A stretch of 64,000 nt of DNA from the NCBI RefSeq assembly GCF_042666435.1, contig NZ_JBHTDC010000002.1, positions 558,001 to 622,000 on the forward strand, given 5' to 3'. The translations under genes were made by a program, and so were the position numbers. The first letter of the stretch is position 1. Each line of letters opens with the position of its first letter. The stretch is from Allosphingosinicella sp042666435 (GTDB lineage Bacteria > Pseudomonadota > Alphaproteobacteria > Sphingomonadales > Sphingomonadaceae). The notes beneath the pieces are model-generated. The model saw only the letters and a list, made by a program, of their open reading frames with translations, was not told where the DNA came from and made no database searches. Positions 15,528 to 24,566 of this stretch are shown here, one piece after another.

Positions 15528-17588
15528 ATGATGAGCCCCATCACCACCACGCGCCACGGCGATATCCTGATCGTCACCTCCAACAACCCGCCGGTCAACG
15601 CGCTCGGAAACGCGGTGCGCGAGGGACTTGTGAAGGCGATCGAGGAGGCCGATGGCGACGCGGCGGTGAAGGCGGTGGTCATACGCTGCGAGGGGCAGAC
15701 CTTCTTCGCCGGCGCCGACATCTCCGAATTCGGCAAGCCGATGCAGATGCCGATGCTGCCGATGGTGGTCGACATCATCGAGAATTGCACCAAGCCGGTG
15801 GTCGCCGCGATCCACGGCACCGCCCTTGGCGGCGGGCTCGAGGTCGCCCTGGCCTGCCATTACCGCGTGGCCGTCCCCGATGCGAAGCTGGGCGTTCCGG
15901 AAGTGAAGCTCGGCATCCTCCCCGGCGCCGGCGGCACCCAGCGGCTGCCGCGCGCGGTGGGCGTCTCCAGGGCGCTTGAGATGACGACCAGCGGCAACCC
16001 GATCGGCGCCCGGGATGCCTTCGATCTTGGGCTGGTCGACCGGCTGATCGAGGGCGATCTGGAGCAGCATGCGGTCGCCTTCGCCGACGAGGTGAAGGCC
16101 GTCCGTCCGATCCCCAAGACCAGCGAGCGCGACGACAAGCTCGCCGAGGCGCGCGCCCATCCCGGCCTGTTCGACGAATTCCGCAAGGCCAATGCGCGGC
16201 GGATGAAGGGCTTCGACGCGCCCGAGGCCAATATCAAGGCGGTCGAGGCCGCCGTGGCCAAGCCCTATGCCGAGGGCGTCCTCGACGAGCGCCGCCTGTT
16301 CATGGAGCTGATGACCGGCACCCAGGCCCGCGCCCAGCAATATTTTTTCTTCGCCGAGCGCAAGGCCTCCAAGATCGACGGCCTGCCCGAAGGCACCAAG
16401 CCGCGCGACATCAGGCGCGCCGGCGTGATCGGCGCCGGCACGATGGGCGGCGGCATCTCGATGAACTTCCTCTCCGCCGGCATCCCCGTCACCATCGTCG
16501 AGATGGAGCAAGCGGCGCTCGACCGCGGAACCGGCATCATGCGCAAGAATTACGAAGCCACCGCCGCCAAGGGCCGCATGACCGCCGAGCAGGTGGAAAA
16601 GGCGATGGGCCTCCTGAAGCCGACGCTGAGCCTCGAAGACCTCGCAGACTGCGACCTCATCATCGAGGCCGTGTTCGAGAATATGGACGTCAAGAAGGAC
16701 ATATTCGGCAAGCTTGACAGGGTCGCCAAGCCGGGCGCGATCCTCGCCTCCAACACCTCCTACCTCGACATAGACGAGATCGCCGCTTCGACATCGCGGC
16801 CGCAGGATGTGCTCGGCCTCCACTTCTTCTCGCCGGCCAATATCATGAAGCTGCTGGAGGTGGTGCGTGGGGCGAAGACGGCACCGGACGTGCTCGTCAC
16901 GGCGATGCAGCTCGCGAAGAAAATCCGGAAGGTCGCGGTCGTCGCGGGCGTCTGCTACGGCTTCATCGGCAACCGCATGCTGATCCCGCGCCAGATGCAG
17001 GCGATGCAGCTCCTGCTTGAAGGCGCGACGCCGGAACAGGTCGACAAGGTCCATGTCGAATTCGGCATGCCGATGGGTCCGTTCCAGATGGCCGACCTCG
17101 CCGGCGTCGACATCGGCTGGCACCGCGACCCGACCCGGATCGAGAATATCCGCGACGCGCTCTGCGCGATCGATCGCTGGGGCCAGAAGAAGGGCGCCGG
17201 CTTCTATGATTATGACGACAAGCGCCGCCCCTCCCCCAGCCCAAAGGTTCAGGAGATCATCGACGATTTCCGCGCCAAAGCGGGCGTCGAGAAGCGCGAC
17301 ATCTCCGATCAGGAGATCATGGAGCGCACCCTCTACACGATGGTCAACGAAGGCGCGAAAATCCTCGAGGAAGGCATGGCCCAGCGCGCCTCCGACGTGG
17401 ATGTGGTGTGGGTCTACGGCTATGGCTGGCCCGTCTATCGCGGCGGCCCGATGTTCTGGGCGGATACGGTGGGGCTCCAGGAGATCGTCGCGGGACTGGA
17501 GCGCCAGAAGGAGCGGCTGGGTTCGGATTTCGCGCTTTCCGACCTGCTGACGCGAAAGGCCGACGCGGGCGAAAAGCTGACGCGCTGA
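15528..17588 (+). CDS. Enoyl-CoA hydratase/3-hydroxyacyl-CoA dehydrogenase fusion (FadJ/FadB-like)
   Basis: The 686-residue protein starts ATGATG; either may be used. Residues ~1-190 are a crotonase domain with FFAGADISEFG and GTALGGGLEVALACHYRVA, the oxyanion-hole and catalytic-loop regions, and GILPGAGGTQRLPR. From about residue 300 comes the 3-hydroxyacyl-CoA dehydrogenase domain with NAD motif GVIGAGTMGGGIS, LASNTSYLDI and LGLHFFSPANIMKLLEVVRG, followed by two C-terminal helical repeats. It carries out the second and third steps of beta-oxidation and fits the neighbouring acyl-CoA dehydrogenases. An operator-like palindrome shared with those genes lies upstream. Confidence 0.95.
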   Translation: MMSPITTTRHGDILIVTSNNPPVNALGNAVREGLVKAIEEADGDAAVKAVVIRCEGQTFFAGADISEFGKPMQMPMLPMVVDIIENCTKPVVAAIHGTALGGGLEVALACHYRVAVPDAKLGVPEVKLGILPGAGGTQRLPRAVGVSRALEMTTSGNPIGARDAFDLGLVDRLIEGDLEQHAVAFADEVKAVRPIPKTSERDDKLAEARAHPGLFDEFRKANARRMKGFDAPEANIKAVEAAVAKPYAEGVLDERRLFMELMTGTQARAQQYFFFAERKASKIDGLPEGTKPRDIRRAGVIGAGTMGGGISMNFLSAGIPVTIVEMEQAALDRGTGIMRKNYEATAAKGRMTAEQVEKAMGLLKPTLSLEDLADCDLIIEAVFENMDVKKDIFGKLDRVAKPGAILASNTSYLDIDEIAASTSRPQDVLGLHFFSPANIMKLLEVVRGAKTAPDVLVTAMQLAKKIRKVAVVAGVCYGFIGNRMLIPRQMQAMQLLLEGATPEQVDKVHVEFGMPMGPFQMADLAGVDIGWHRDPTRIENIRDALCAIDRWGQKKGAGFYDYDDKRRPSPSPKVQEIIDDFRAKAGVEKRDISDQEIMERTLYTMVNEGAKILEEGMAQRASDVDVVWVYGYGWPVYRGGPMFWADTVGLQEIVAGLERQKERLGSDFALSDLLTRKADAGEKLTR

Positions 17589-17749
17589 TCTGTCCCCCGG
17601 CAAGATCGGGGCCAAGCGAGCGGAGGGCGCGAATTTCGGATTGCTGAAATCCACATGTCGTGCTCGCGGGCTATTTCCCAAATCTTCGGAGGCAGCTAGA
17701 TTGGCCGATGGCCCGTCGAGCATGACAGGGTGTGGGGAGAGCTTGGATC

Positions 17750-19255
17750 ATGGCGACGCAGAACGGGACCGAGGGTGACGACACGCTGACCGGCGGCGGC
17801 GACGGCGACACGCTCAACGGGCTTGGCGGCAGCGACGATCTCGTCGGACTGGCGGGCAACGACATTCTCGACGGCGGCGCCGGCGCGGACCTTATGACGG
17901 GCGGCGCGGGCGACGACGATTATGTCGTCGACGACAAGGATGACGTCACCCGGGAAGCCGCCGGTGGCGGCGCGGACGGCGTGACCAGCAGCGCCGAAGG
18001 TTATTGCCTGCGCGACGAGATCGAAGAGCTGCTTCTCGCCGGCACGGCCGTTCTCGGCGTCGGCAATGCGGCCGCCAACACGATCACCGGCACGGTTGGG
18101 CTCAACCGCCTCAACGGCCGCGGCGGAACCGACACATTGAGGGGCGGCGCCGGCGACGACATCTATGTCGTCCGCAGCGCCGGGGCGGACGACCAGATCG
18201 TCGAGCTCGCTAGCCAGGGATCGGACACGATCCGCACCACCATCACCAATTACGCCCTGCCGGCCGAGGTCGAGAATATCCGCCTCGACGGCGTCGCCGA
18301 TATCGACGCCAAGGGCAATGCCGGCAGGAATTCCCTGTTCGGCAACGAAGGAGACAATCTGCTCGACGGCGGCGCCGGCGCCGACCGCATGGGCGGCCGC
18401 GACGGCGACGACCGCTACCTCGTCGACCATGCCGACGACCGCGTCCTCGAAGGCGAGAATGGCGGCCTCGATCGCGTGACCAGCTCCGTCGATTATAATC
18501 TCACCACGAATGTCGAGGAAGTTACTCTGGCCGGCGCCGCGATCAGGGCCGTCGGCAACGACCTCGCCAATCGCCTGACCGGCACCGCCGGCAACAACGT
18601 CCTCGACGGGCGCGGCGGCAACGACATCATGGCGGGCGGCGCCGGCAACGACGTCTATGTCGTCGATCAGGCCGGCGACCAGATCACCGAGACCGGTGGC
18701 GTCGACCGCGTCATCAGCACCGTGACCTTCGTCGTCCCCAGCGGAATCGAGAATCTGACCCTGGCCGGCAGCGCCGCGATCGACGGCACCGGCGACGCCG
18801 CCGCCAACACCATCCTCGGCAACGTCGCGGCGAACGTCCTCAAGGGACTTGCCGGCGCCGACCGGCTTGTCGGCCGCGACGGCGACGACGATCTGCACGG
18901 TGGGGCCGGGAAGGACGAGCTGCTCGGCGGGCGCGGGCGCGACGATTTCTATTTCGACACCGCGCTCGACGCCGTCAACAACAACGACCAGCTTCCCGAT
19001 TTCGCGGAGCAGGACGACACGATCCACCTCGATCGCGACATCTTCGCGGCCATCACCTCCAACGGCGTGCTGGGCGCGGCCGCGTTCCATACCGGCGCCA
19101 CCGCCCAGGCGGCCGACGACCGCATCGTCTTCGACATCGCCACCGGCCAGATTTTCTACGACGCGGACGGCAGCGGCAGCGGCGCCGCCATCCTGTTCGC
19201 GACCGTCGACGCGGGAATCATGCTCAGCCACCTGGATTTCGTGGCTTATACCTGA
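17750..19255 (+). CDS. Hemolysin-type calcium-binding repeat (RTX-like) protein
   Basis: The start MATQNGTEGDDTL at 17750 has a purine-rich GGGGAGAG upstream; an in-frame GTG at 17732 is less likely. The 501 residues are built from blocks of glycine/aspartate nonapeptides (GGAGADLMTGGAGDDDYVV type), each followed by a spacer such as VENIRLDG...GNAAANTITG. The end has a DDRIVFDIATGQIFYDADG...LSHLDF motif common to the family. It is probably secreted by a type I route through a C-terminal signal and folds on calcium; no enzyme domain is visible. Its paralogue at 20237-21691 lies inverted on the other side of arsR and alkB. Confidence 0.88.
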   Translation: MATQNGTEGDDTLTGGGDGDTLNGLGGSDDLVGLAGNDILDGGAGADLMTGGAGDDDYVVDDKDDVTREAAGGGADGVTSSAEGYCLRDEIEELLLAGTAVLGVGNAAANTITGTVGLNRLNGRGGTDTLRGGAGDDIYVVRSAGADDQIVELASQGSDTIRTTITNYALPAEVENIRLDGVADIDAKGNAGRNSLFGNEGDNLLDGGAGADRMGGRDGDDRYLVDHADDRVLEGENGGLDRVTSSVDYNLTTNVEEVTLAGAAIRAVGNDLANRLTGTAGNNVLDGRGGNDIMAGGAGNDVYVVDQAGDQITETGGVDRVISTVTFVVPSGIENLTLAGSAAIDGTGDAAANTILGNVAANVLKGLAGADRLVGRDGDDDLHGGAGKDELLGGRGRDDFYFDTALDAVNNNDQLPDFAEQDDTIHLDRDIFAAITSNGVLGAAAFHTGATAQAADDRIVFDIATGQIFYDADGSGSGAAILFATVDAGIMLSHLDFVAYT

Positions 19256-19572
19256 TCCGTGTCGTCCCCCGGTACCGCCAGCCGCCCGTCCCAGAAGCCT
19301 TCGTAAAAGGCGAGCCACTGGTGCGCCGCCTTGAGCGCGGCCGGATCGATCCTGCAGATATGCGAACGGCCCTCCCTTCGGCGGACGAGCAACCCGGCGG
19401 CTTCCAGCACGCGGACATGCTTGGAGGCGGCCGCGAAGGACATGGCGAAAGGGGCGGCGAGCTCGCCGATGCTGCGCTCGTCCAGCGCCAGGCTGCGCAA
19501 CATCACGCGCCGGGTCGGATCGGCGAGCGCGTGGAATACGGCGTCGAGCGAGGCGGAGCTGGAAGCGGTCAC
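19246..19572 (-). CDS. ArsR/SmtB-family transcriptional regulator
   Basis: The 108-residue protein has the winged helix-turn-helix of the ArsR family: FHALADPTRRVMLRSLAL, then ERSIGELAAPFAMSFAAASKHVRVLEAAGLLVRRREGR split over helices and wing. No cysteine metal site of the ELCVC type is visible, so metal sensing is not supported; it resembles the SRPBCC-associated subgroup (LAFYEGFWDGRL near the end). It is divergent from the AlkB-like gene across 87 bp and may control it or itself. It overlaps the end of the convergent calcium-binding protein gene by 10 bp. Confidence 0.9.
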   Translation of the reverse strand: MTASSSASLDAVFHALADPTRRVMLRSLALDERSIGELAAPFAMSFAAASKHVRVLEAAGLLVRRREGRSHICRIDPAALKAAHQWLAFYEGFWDGRLAVPGDDTDQV

Positions 19573-19659
19573 GGATCAAGCCTAGACCGCTAAGACACGA
19601 TTGGAAACCGGATGGTTGAGCGTCGGGAGCTTCGAGCGCGGCGATCCGTTCTCAATCCG

Positions 19660-20268
19660 ATGGCTACCCAACCCGACCTCATTGGCGCCCGCTCCGGCTT
19701 GCCGGAGGGACTCGGCTACCAACCGGACTTCCTCACCCGCGACGAGGAAGCCGCCTTGGCGGAGCAACTGTCCGCCGTCCCCGTGACGCCGTTCGAATTC
19801 CAGGGCTTTCTCGGCAAAAGGCGCACGGCCTCGTTCGGGCTCCATTATGCCTTTGACGGCGGCGGGCTGGGCGAGGCCGAACCCATCCCCGCCTTCCTCC
19901 TTCCGATCCGCGACCGCGCCGCTCATTTCGCCGGCCTTGCCGCCGAAGCGCTGCGCCATGTGCTCGTCATCGAATATGATATCGGCGCCGGCATCGGCTG
20001 GCATCGCGACCGGCCGGAATTCGGCGACGTCGTCGGCATATCGCTGATCGCGCCGGCGCGGCTGCGCTTCCGCCGCAAGCGCGGCTCCGGCTGGGAGCGC
20101 GCCTCCCTGATGGCCGAGCCTAGCTCCGCCTACCTCCTGCGCGGCCCGGCGCGAAGCGAGTGGGAGCATAGCATCGCCCCGATGGACCGGCTGCGTTACT
20201 CGATCACCTTCCGCAGCCTTCGCGGCCCGGCGCCGGCTACAGGACCGGGATCAAAGCCTCGAAATTGA
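19660..20268 (+). CDS. AlkB-like Fe(II)/2-oxoglutarate dioxygenase
   Basis: The start MATQPDLIG at 19660 gives 202 residues, the usual AlkB length; an upstream in-frame start at 19612 would add 16 unconserved residues. Iron ligands are visible as GWHRDRPEFG (HxD) and SEWEHSIAP (distal His), and the 2-oxoglutarate arginines lie in LRYSITFRSLR. LVIEYDIGAGIGWHRD is close to the AlkB consensus. It should remove alkyl groups from damaged DNA or RNA oxidatively. It is divergent from arsR, and its end overlaps the convergent calcium-binding protein gene by 32 bp. Confidence 0.9.
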   Translation: MATQPDLIGARSGLPEGLGYQPDFLTRDEEAALAEQLSAVPVTPFEFQGFLGKRRTASFGLHYAFDGGGLGEAEPIPAFLLPIRDRAAHFAGLAAEALRHVLVIEYDIGAGIGWHRDRPEFGDVVGISLIAPARLRFRRKRGSGWERASLMAEPSSAYLLRGPARSEWEHSIAPMDRLRYSITFRSLRGPAPATGPGSKPRN

Positions 20269-21691
20269 GGTGGCTGAGCTCCAGTCCGGGAGTCACGCTG
20301 GCGAAACCGATCGCGGCGCCGCCGCCATTTCCGTCCGCGTCGTAATAGACGATCCCGGTGGTCGGATCGTAGACGATGCGGTCGTCCGCGTCGTGGGCGG
20401 CGGCGCCGGAATGGAATTGCGCTTCGGTGATCGTCCCATCGGTGGCGAACTGGGTGAATATCCTGCGATCGAGGTAGAATTCGTCGTTCGCCACGTCGAA
20501 ATCCTGGACCTCGTCGATCGGGCTGCCGAGCGGCGTCGCGAAATAATAATGATCGCCCCCGGCGCCGCCGATGAGGAGGTCGGTGCCGCCGCCGCCGAAC
20601 AGCACGTCGCCGCCGCCGCCGCCTTCCAATATATCGTCGCCCTCGCCTCCGGCGACGACGTTGATGAGATTGTTGCCGATGCCGTGAAAGTCGCCGCTGC
20701 CGCCATATTGCAGGATTTCGACCTGATTCGGCAAGGTATAGGTCGACAGGATCGTGGCGATGGCGTCGCGCGTACCGCCACCCGACGCTTCGGTGACGAT
20801 GTCGCCCGCATCGTCGACCCCATAAATGTCGTTGCCGAGGCCGCCGATCATCGTGTCGGCGCCGGTGCCGCCATCGATGATGTTGGCGGCGCCGTTGCCG
20901 GTGATCTTGTTGTTCAGGTCGTTGCCGATGCCGTTGATCGCGCCCGCGCCCGTCAGCACCAATTGCTCGACATGGTTGCCGAGCGTGAAGCTGATCTGGC
21001 TGTAGACGCGATCGACCCCGCCGCCGGCGCTCGTTTCGATCGCCTTGTCGCCGGCGTCGTCGACATAATAGAAATCGTTGCCGTTGCCGCCACGCATCGT
21101 ATCGGCACCGCCGCGTCCGTCCAGCCGGTTGGCGCCCGCATTGCCGGTGATCGCATTGGCAAGCTCGTTGCCGGTCCCTCGCAGGTTCGCGGTCCCCTGC
21201 AGGGTCAGATTCTCGAGATTGGAACGGAGCGTATAGTCGATCCGGCTATAAACCCGGTCGTTGCCGCCCCCGCTCGTTTCGATCGCCCGGTCCCCGACGT
21301 CGTCGATATAATAAATGTCGTTGCCGAGGCCACCCTTCATCGTGTCGGCGCCGCCGCGGCCGTCCAGCCGATTGGCGCCGGCATGGCCGGTGATGGCGTT
21401 GGCGAGCGAATTGCCGGTGCCGCGCACCGCGGCGCCCGACAATATGAGGTCCTCGACATTGGCCGCGAGCGTGTGGTCGATGGTGCTGCGGACGAGATCC
21501 CGACCTTGGTTGAGCCTTTCGATCACCCGGTCGCCGACATTGTCGACATAATAAGTGTCGTTGCCGAGGCCGCCCTCCATCCTGTCGGCGCCGGCGCGGC
21601 CGTTGATCCTGTCGTCTCCGCCCAGTCCCTTCAGATCGTCGTCGCCAGACGTGCCATTGATGACATCATTGCCTTCGGTTGGATCGGCCAC
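20237..21691 (-). CDS. Hemolysin-type calcium-binding repeat (RTX-like) protein
   Basis: The 484-residue protein starts MADPTEGNDVINGTSGDDD. It is made of repeating units of nonapeptides (GRAGADRMEGGLGNDTYYV), a DNVGDRVIE strand and a spacer (NVEDLILSGAAVRGTGNSLANAITG). The end, DDRIVYDPTTGIVYYDADG...LSHLNFEAL, is the same as that of the protein at 17750. It is probably a secreted, calcium-folded surface or extracellular protein. No transporter for it is adjacent. Its strong codon bias creates a 663-codon antisense open frame, which I do not call. Confidence 0.88.
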   Translation of the reverse strand: MADPTEGNDVINGTSGDDDLKGLGGDDRINGRAGADRMEGGLGNDTYYVDNVGDRVIERLNQGRDLVRSTIDHTLAANVEDLILSGAAVRGTGNSLANAITGHAGANRLDGRGGADTMKGGLGNDIYYIDDVGDRAIETSGGGNDRVYSRIDYTLRSNLENLTLQGTANLRGTGNELANAITGNAGANRLDGRGGADTMRGGNGNDFYYVDDAGDKAIETSAGGGVDRVYSQISFTLGNHVEQLVLTGAGAINGIGNDLNNKITGNGAANIIDGGTGADTMIGGLGNDIYGVDDAGDIVTEASGGGTRDAIATILSTYTLPNQVEILQYGGSGDFHGIGNNLINVVAGGEGDDILEGGGGGDVLFGGGGTDLLIGGAGGDHYYFATPLGSPIDEVQDFDVANDEFYLDRRIFTQFATDGTITEAQFHSGAAAHDADDRIVYDPTTGIVYYDADGNGGGAAIGFASVTPGLELSHLNFEALIPVL

Positions 21692-21886
21692 CGGACATCT
21701 CCCATGCTTGAGATTGTGTCACGCATACGCAACCACACCGGGCACTCTAAGGCGCCCCACGTCCACTCCTTCGATCGGTTGAACCCCACGACTCGAATTA
21801 GCTGTTTCTTACCATGGAATTGGCCGGCGACAGCCCGGAAAATCGCGGGCGCGGTCGGCGTCCCGCGATGGCGCAGCGGCGGGCCG

Positions 21887-22264
21887 CTAGAGAGAGCGTC
21901 CGCGCTGGTGCCGAGCGTGGAGGGCGCTGAGCCAACTGAAATCGAGCGGCTCGAAAAAGGCGAGCCCGACGAGACTCCGCCTGATCCAGCAGATGCGAGC
22001 CGTGGCATATTGGTCGGCGTCGAGTTCCAGGCCGACGATCTGGCCCTTCACCACCGGCGCGTCGGTCAGGCCCGAAGCGCCTTTGCACGACAGGGTCTTC
22101 ATGTGGATGCCGAAGGGGACGATGCCGACGAACAGCCGTACCGAACGGCCGGTGAAATCGTGGCGGATGTCGAGCCGGCGATCCTCGGCAGGTCTCGCCG
22201 GGCGGGGGTTCCCAGCCTCCGCCGCCGATCCGTCGCCGCGGAAAATCTTCAGCAAAGATAGCAC
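21887..22264 (-). CDS. PilZ domain protein
   Basis: The 125-residue protein carries an RRLDIRHDF stretch matching the RxxxR c-di-GMP-binding motif of PilZ, then GIHMKTLSCKGASGL, and a strand pattern VKGQIVGLELD...ATARICWIRRSLVGLAFFEPL typical of the PilZ beta barrel. The second consensus motif (D/NxSxxG) is only partly recognisable. It may sense c-di-GMP and modulate motility or polysaccharide export. It is alone in its orientation unit with the cell wall hydrolase gene downstream, 68 bp away. Confidence 0.7.
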   Translation of the reverse strand: MLSLLKIFRGDGSAAEAGNPRPARPAEDRRLDIRHDFTGRSVRLFVGIVPFGIHMKTLSCKGASGLTDAPVVKGQIVGLELDADQYATARICWIRRSLVGLAFFEPLDFSWLSALHARHQRGRSL

Positions 22265-22332
22265 GAAACCTCCCGCGTCGTGCAGAGCACAGGTCGCGTA
22301 AAGATCGATTTAACGAGTGCCCGGCCCGCGGA

Positions 22333-23040
22333 TCAGCTGTAGAAGATATGGACGCCGATCTTGTCGAATTCGTTAAGGCGCCGGCCCCATGAGGGCGACA
22401 CATAGTCGGCGTGATACCACAGCACATCGGCGGGCACCCTGTCCGCGGCCTCGTCGAGCGCGATCCGCGAGATCGCGACCGCCTTGCGCCAGGCTTGGGA
22501 GCCGCGATCCGCCTCGGGGATCCGCCCGGTCGCGTTGACGAAGGAGAATTGCCAGGGCTGGGTCACCACTTCGCAGATCGTCGTCGGATATTGGCCCGAG
22601 CCCGCGCGGTTGAGGACGACCTCGGCGACCGCGAGCTGGCCGTCGACCGGCTCGCTGCGCGCCTCGAAATAGACGGCGCCGGCGAGGCATTCCTGCTCGG
22701 CATCCTCGATGTCGGCATCGCCATAAGCCGCCACCAGTTCGGCGAGTGTGCGCGGGCGCGGCACCGCGGCGCCGGCCAGCTCGACCATGCGGCCGGCGAC
22801 GGTGGCGAGGTCGGCCGGCGTGGAGGAATCCGCGCCGTTCCGGCCGACCTCGGCGCGGTCGTTGACGTTGCCGGCGGCGAGGCCGTCGGCATCGATTGTG
22901 GCCGCGGCATGCTCGGTGAGGGCATCTACCGCGGGAGCCATATCTATCTTGGAAGCCTGCGAAGGGTCGGCGAACGTGGTGGCCGCCACAAGGGCGACAG
23001 CGGCCGCGGCGAAGCCGCCGGCACGAAGCATGTCGATCAT
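22333..23040 (-). CDS. SleB-type cell wall hydrolase
   Basis: From ATG 23040 (MIDMLRAGGF) the protein has 235 residues; ATG 23031 is also possible. The N-terminus has a signal peptide (GGFAAAAVALVAATTFA). The C-terminal ~115 residues are a Hydrolase_2/SleB domain: CLAGAVYFEARSEPVDGQ with the catalytic glutamate, AEVVLNRAGSGQYPTTIC, VVTQPWQFSFV and LWYHADYVSPSWG. It should cleave peptidoglycan glycan strands in the periplasm during growth or remodelling. Sphingomonads usually have several such proteins, so a specific role cannot be given. Confidence 0.9.
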   Translation of the reverse strand: MIDMLRAGGFAAAAVALVAATTFADPSQASKIDMAPAVDALTEHAAATIDADGLAAGNVNDRAEVGRNGADSSTPADLATVAGRMVELAGAAVPRPRTLAELVAAYGDADIEDAEQECLAGAVYFEARSEPVDGQLAVAEVVLNRAGSGQYPTTICEVVTQPWQFSFVNATGRIPEADRGSQAWRKAVAISRIALDEAADRVPADVLWYHADYVSPSWGRRLNEFDKIGVHIFYS

Positions 23041-23281
23041 CTGGTCTCTAGTCTGTGCGGTCGGCTGATCCCCCGGATGCAGAACGCATCCCGATCGCCC
23101 CCCGTCTTGCATGGCCGCGCGCCCTATTGGGTCTTACCGGCGGCCCCCGCTCTTTCGTGAAGTGCTGAGCCTCATCTGGCGGGCCGGCGCCCGATACGCA
23201 ATCGCCGGAGCCTGTTTTATCGGCGAACCGAACCCATGCCGCGATGGTCCGACGGAACTAATTGATTAGACCGGCTTTTGC

Positions 23282-23734
23282 TCAGCCCGCGACGAGCTTG
23301 ACGAAGGCGCTCGACACCCAGCCCGAGCGGCATGGGCCGTCATAAGCGCGGCGCGCGGTGACCGGCGCCGAGACGCCGCAGCCCAGATCGAGCGCGCCGC
23401 TGTCGTGGAACACCACCCCCATCCAGCGCTGGTCGTGCGAGCGGGCGCAGACGAAGAAGCGGCTTCCGGCGGCGATCTCGCCCCTTTCGGCGGCGGTATC
23501 GAATGGCGCGGCCCTGACGCCAAGTCCGCCGTCGCCCAGATTCCGGGTCGTGCCGGCGGCGTTGCAGGCGGCGAAGCTCGGCCCCAGCTCGCCGATCCGC
23601 ACCGGCACCGCCTCGGTATCGACCGGCGTCGGCGCCGGCCGCTCCTCGTCGATCGGCTCGGCGAAATGATCGTCCTCAACCGCCTCGCCGCAACCGGCGA
23701 GCAGAGCGAGGGACATGAGGAGGGCGCGTCGCAT
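23282..23734 (-). CDS. Small lipoprotein with SH3-like domain, function unknown
   Basis: The 150-residue protein begins MRRALLMSLALLAGCGEA, a lipoprotein signal with the lipobox LAGC (Cys 15). After an acidic/proline linker comes a compact domain, residues ~45-150, with LGDGGLGVRAAPF and ARSHDQRWMGVVFHDSG, which resembles bacterial SH3 domains, and several cysteines that may pair. It ends SGWVSSAFVKLV, again SH3b-like. It should be anchored in the envelope. It is divergent from the cytochrome b561 gene. Confidence 0.7.
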   Translation of the reverse strand: MRRALLMSLALLAGCGEAVEDDHFAEPIDEERPAPTPVDTEAVPVRIGELGPSFAACNAAGTTRNLGDGGLGVRAAPFDTAAERGEIAAGSRFFVCARSHDQRWMGVVFHDSGALDLGCGVSAPVTARRAYDGPCRSGWVSSAFVKLVAG

Positions 23735-23842
23735 CGGACCCTATTGGCCCGCCCCGCCGCTGAAATCCAGAGCGGGGCTTGCGGAACAGCTTCTTGCGAC
23801 GGATGTTGCATCGATACGATGCCGATACGGAAAGGATCTTTT

Positions 23843-24451
23843 GTGACCGCGACCGTCCCCGAAGCCGTTCCGCAGCCCGACACGATCCTGCGCTACAACA
23901 ATGTCGCCGCCTTCATCCACTGGCTGACGGCGGCACTGGTGCTGACCCAGGTCTATGTCGGCTTCACCTTCCACAATATGGAGCGCGGCCCGGCGCGCGG
24001 CGAATGGTTCGAATGGCACAAGACGATCGGCGCCACGATCCTGGTCTTGGCTTTGGTCCGGCTCGCCTGGCGGCTGATGCACAAGCCGCCGCCCTTCCCG
24101 GTCGAGCTGCCCCGATGGGAGCGGATCGCCGCCGTCTGGAACCACCGCGCTTTCTATTTCCTGCTGATCGCGCTGCCGCTGACCGGCCTTGCCGCCGTAT
24201 CGGGTGGCTCCGACGAGGCGACGACGGGCCTGGTCGGAGGATTGCGGCTGCCGCTCATCCCCGGCCTGTCCGAAGGAATGGGCGACGCCTCGGGCGGGAT
24301 TCACGAATGGCTGGTCAAGATCACCTTGGCGCTGGTGGTCCTCCACGTCGCCGCCGCGCTCAAGCACCAATTCTTCGACCGAAGCCGAGCCGAAGGCCGG
24401 ATGCCCCCCTTCCGGGAACGCGACGGCACGCCGACGGCGCCGGTCGACTAG
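23843..24451 (+). CDS. Cytochrome b561 family protein
   Basis: The GTG at 23843 (VTATVPEAVPQPDTI) is preferred because AAAGGA lies 7-8 nt upstream; ATG 23819 is in frame too. The 202-residue protein has four membrane helices with heme-ligand histidines visible in AAFIHWLTA, FEWHKTIG, IHEWLVKI and LHVAAALKHQFF, as in bacterial CybB. It transfers electrons from quinol in the inner membrane, possibly in superoxide or redox defence. It is followed by a palindromic repeat before the EVE gene. Confidence 0.9.
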   Translation: MTATVPEAVPQPDTILRYNNVAAFIHWLTAALVLTQVYVGFTFHNMERGPARGEWFEWHKTIGATILVLALVRLAWRLMHKPPPFPVELPRWERIAAVWNHRAFYFLLIALPLTGLAAVSGGSDEATTGLVGGLRLPLIPGLSEGMGDASGGIHEWLVKITLALVVLHVAAALKHQFFDRSRAEGRMPPFRERDGTPTAPVD

Positions 24452-24454
24452 CGC

Positions 24455-24541
24455 TCGTCATTGCGAGCGGAGCGAAGCAATCCAGACCGACCTCTGTGCC
24501 AAACTGGATTGCTTCGTCGCTTCGCTCCTCGCAATGACGGA
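24455..24541. repeat. Palindromic repeat (gtcattgcgagcggagcgaa family)
   Basis: The left arm gtcattgcgagcggagcgaa is complementary to the right arm ending in cgctcctcgcaatgacg. The same family occurs at 57671-57750. The hairpin sits between cytochrome b561 and EVE genes and may act as a terminator or RNA stabiliser. Confidence 0.8.
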
Positions 24542-24566
24542 AGGCAGAAGCAATCAGGGGAAACCC

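Noticed and set aside
15315..17723. N-terminal extension of the sulfatase-like frame to over 1400 residues
   Set aside because: The extension is antisense to the hydratase/dehydrogenase fusion gene, whose protein motifs are unmistakable.
19246..20268. ArsR and AlkB as part of an arsenic or phage-defence island
   Set aside because: ArsR lacks a visible cysteine metal site, no arsenic genes lie nearby, and AlkB-like proteins are common repair enzymes.
20270..22261. 663-codon open frame on the plus strand opposite the calcium-binding protein gene
   Set aside because: It is antisense to a clear repeat protein and arises from GC-rich codon bias; its low-complexity Val/Ala/Asp composition matches no family and it has no ribosome binding site. 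The same applies to long antisense frames at 17696-19579, 41294-43840 and 44619-46427.
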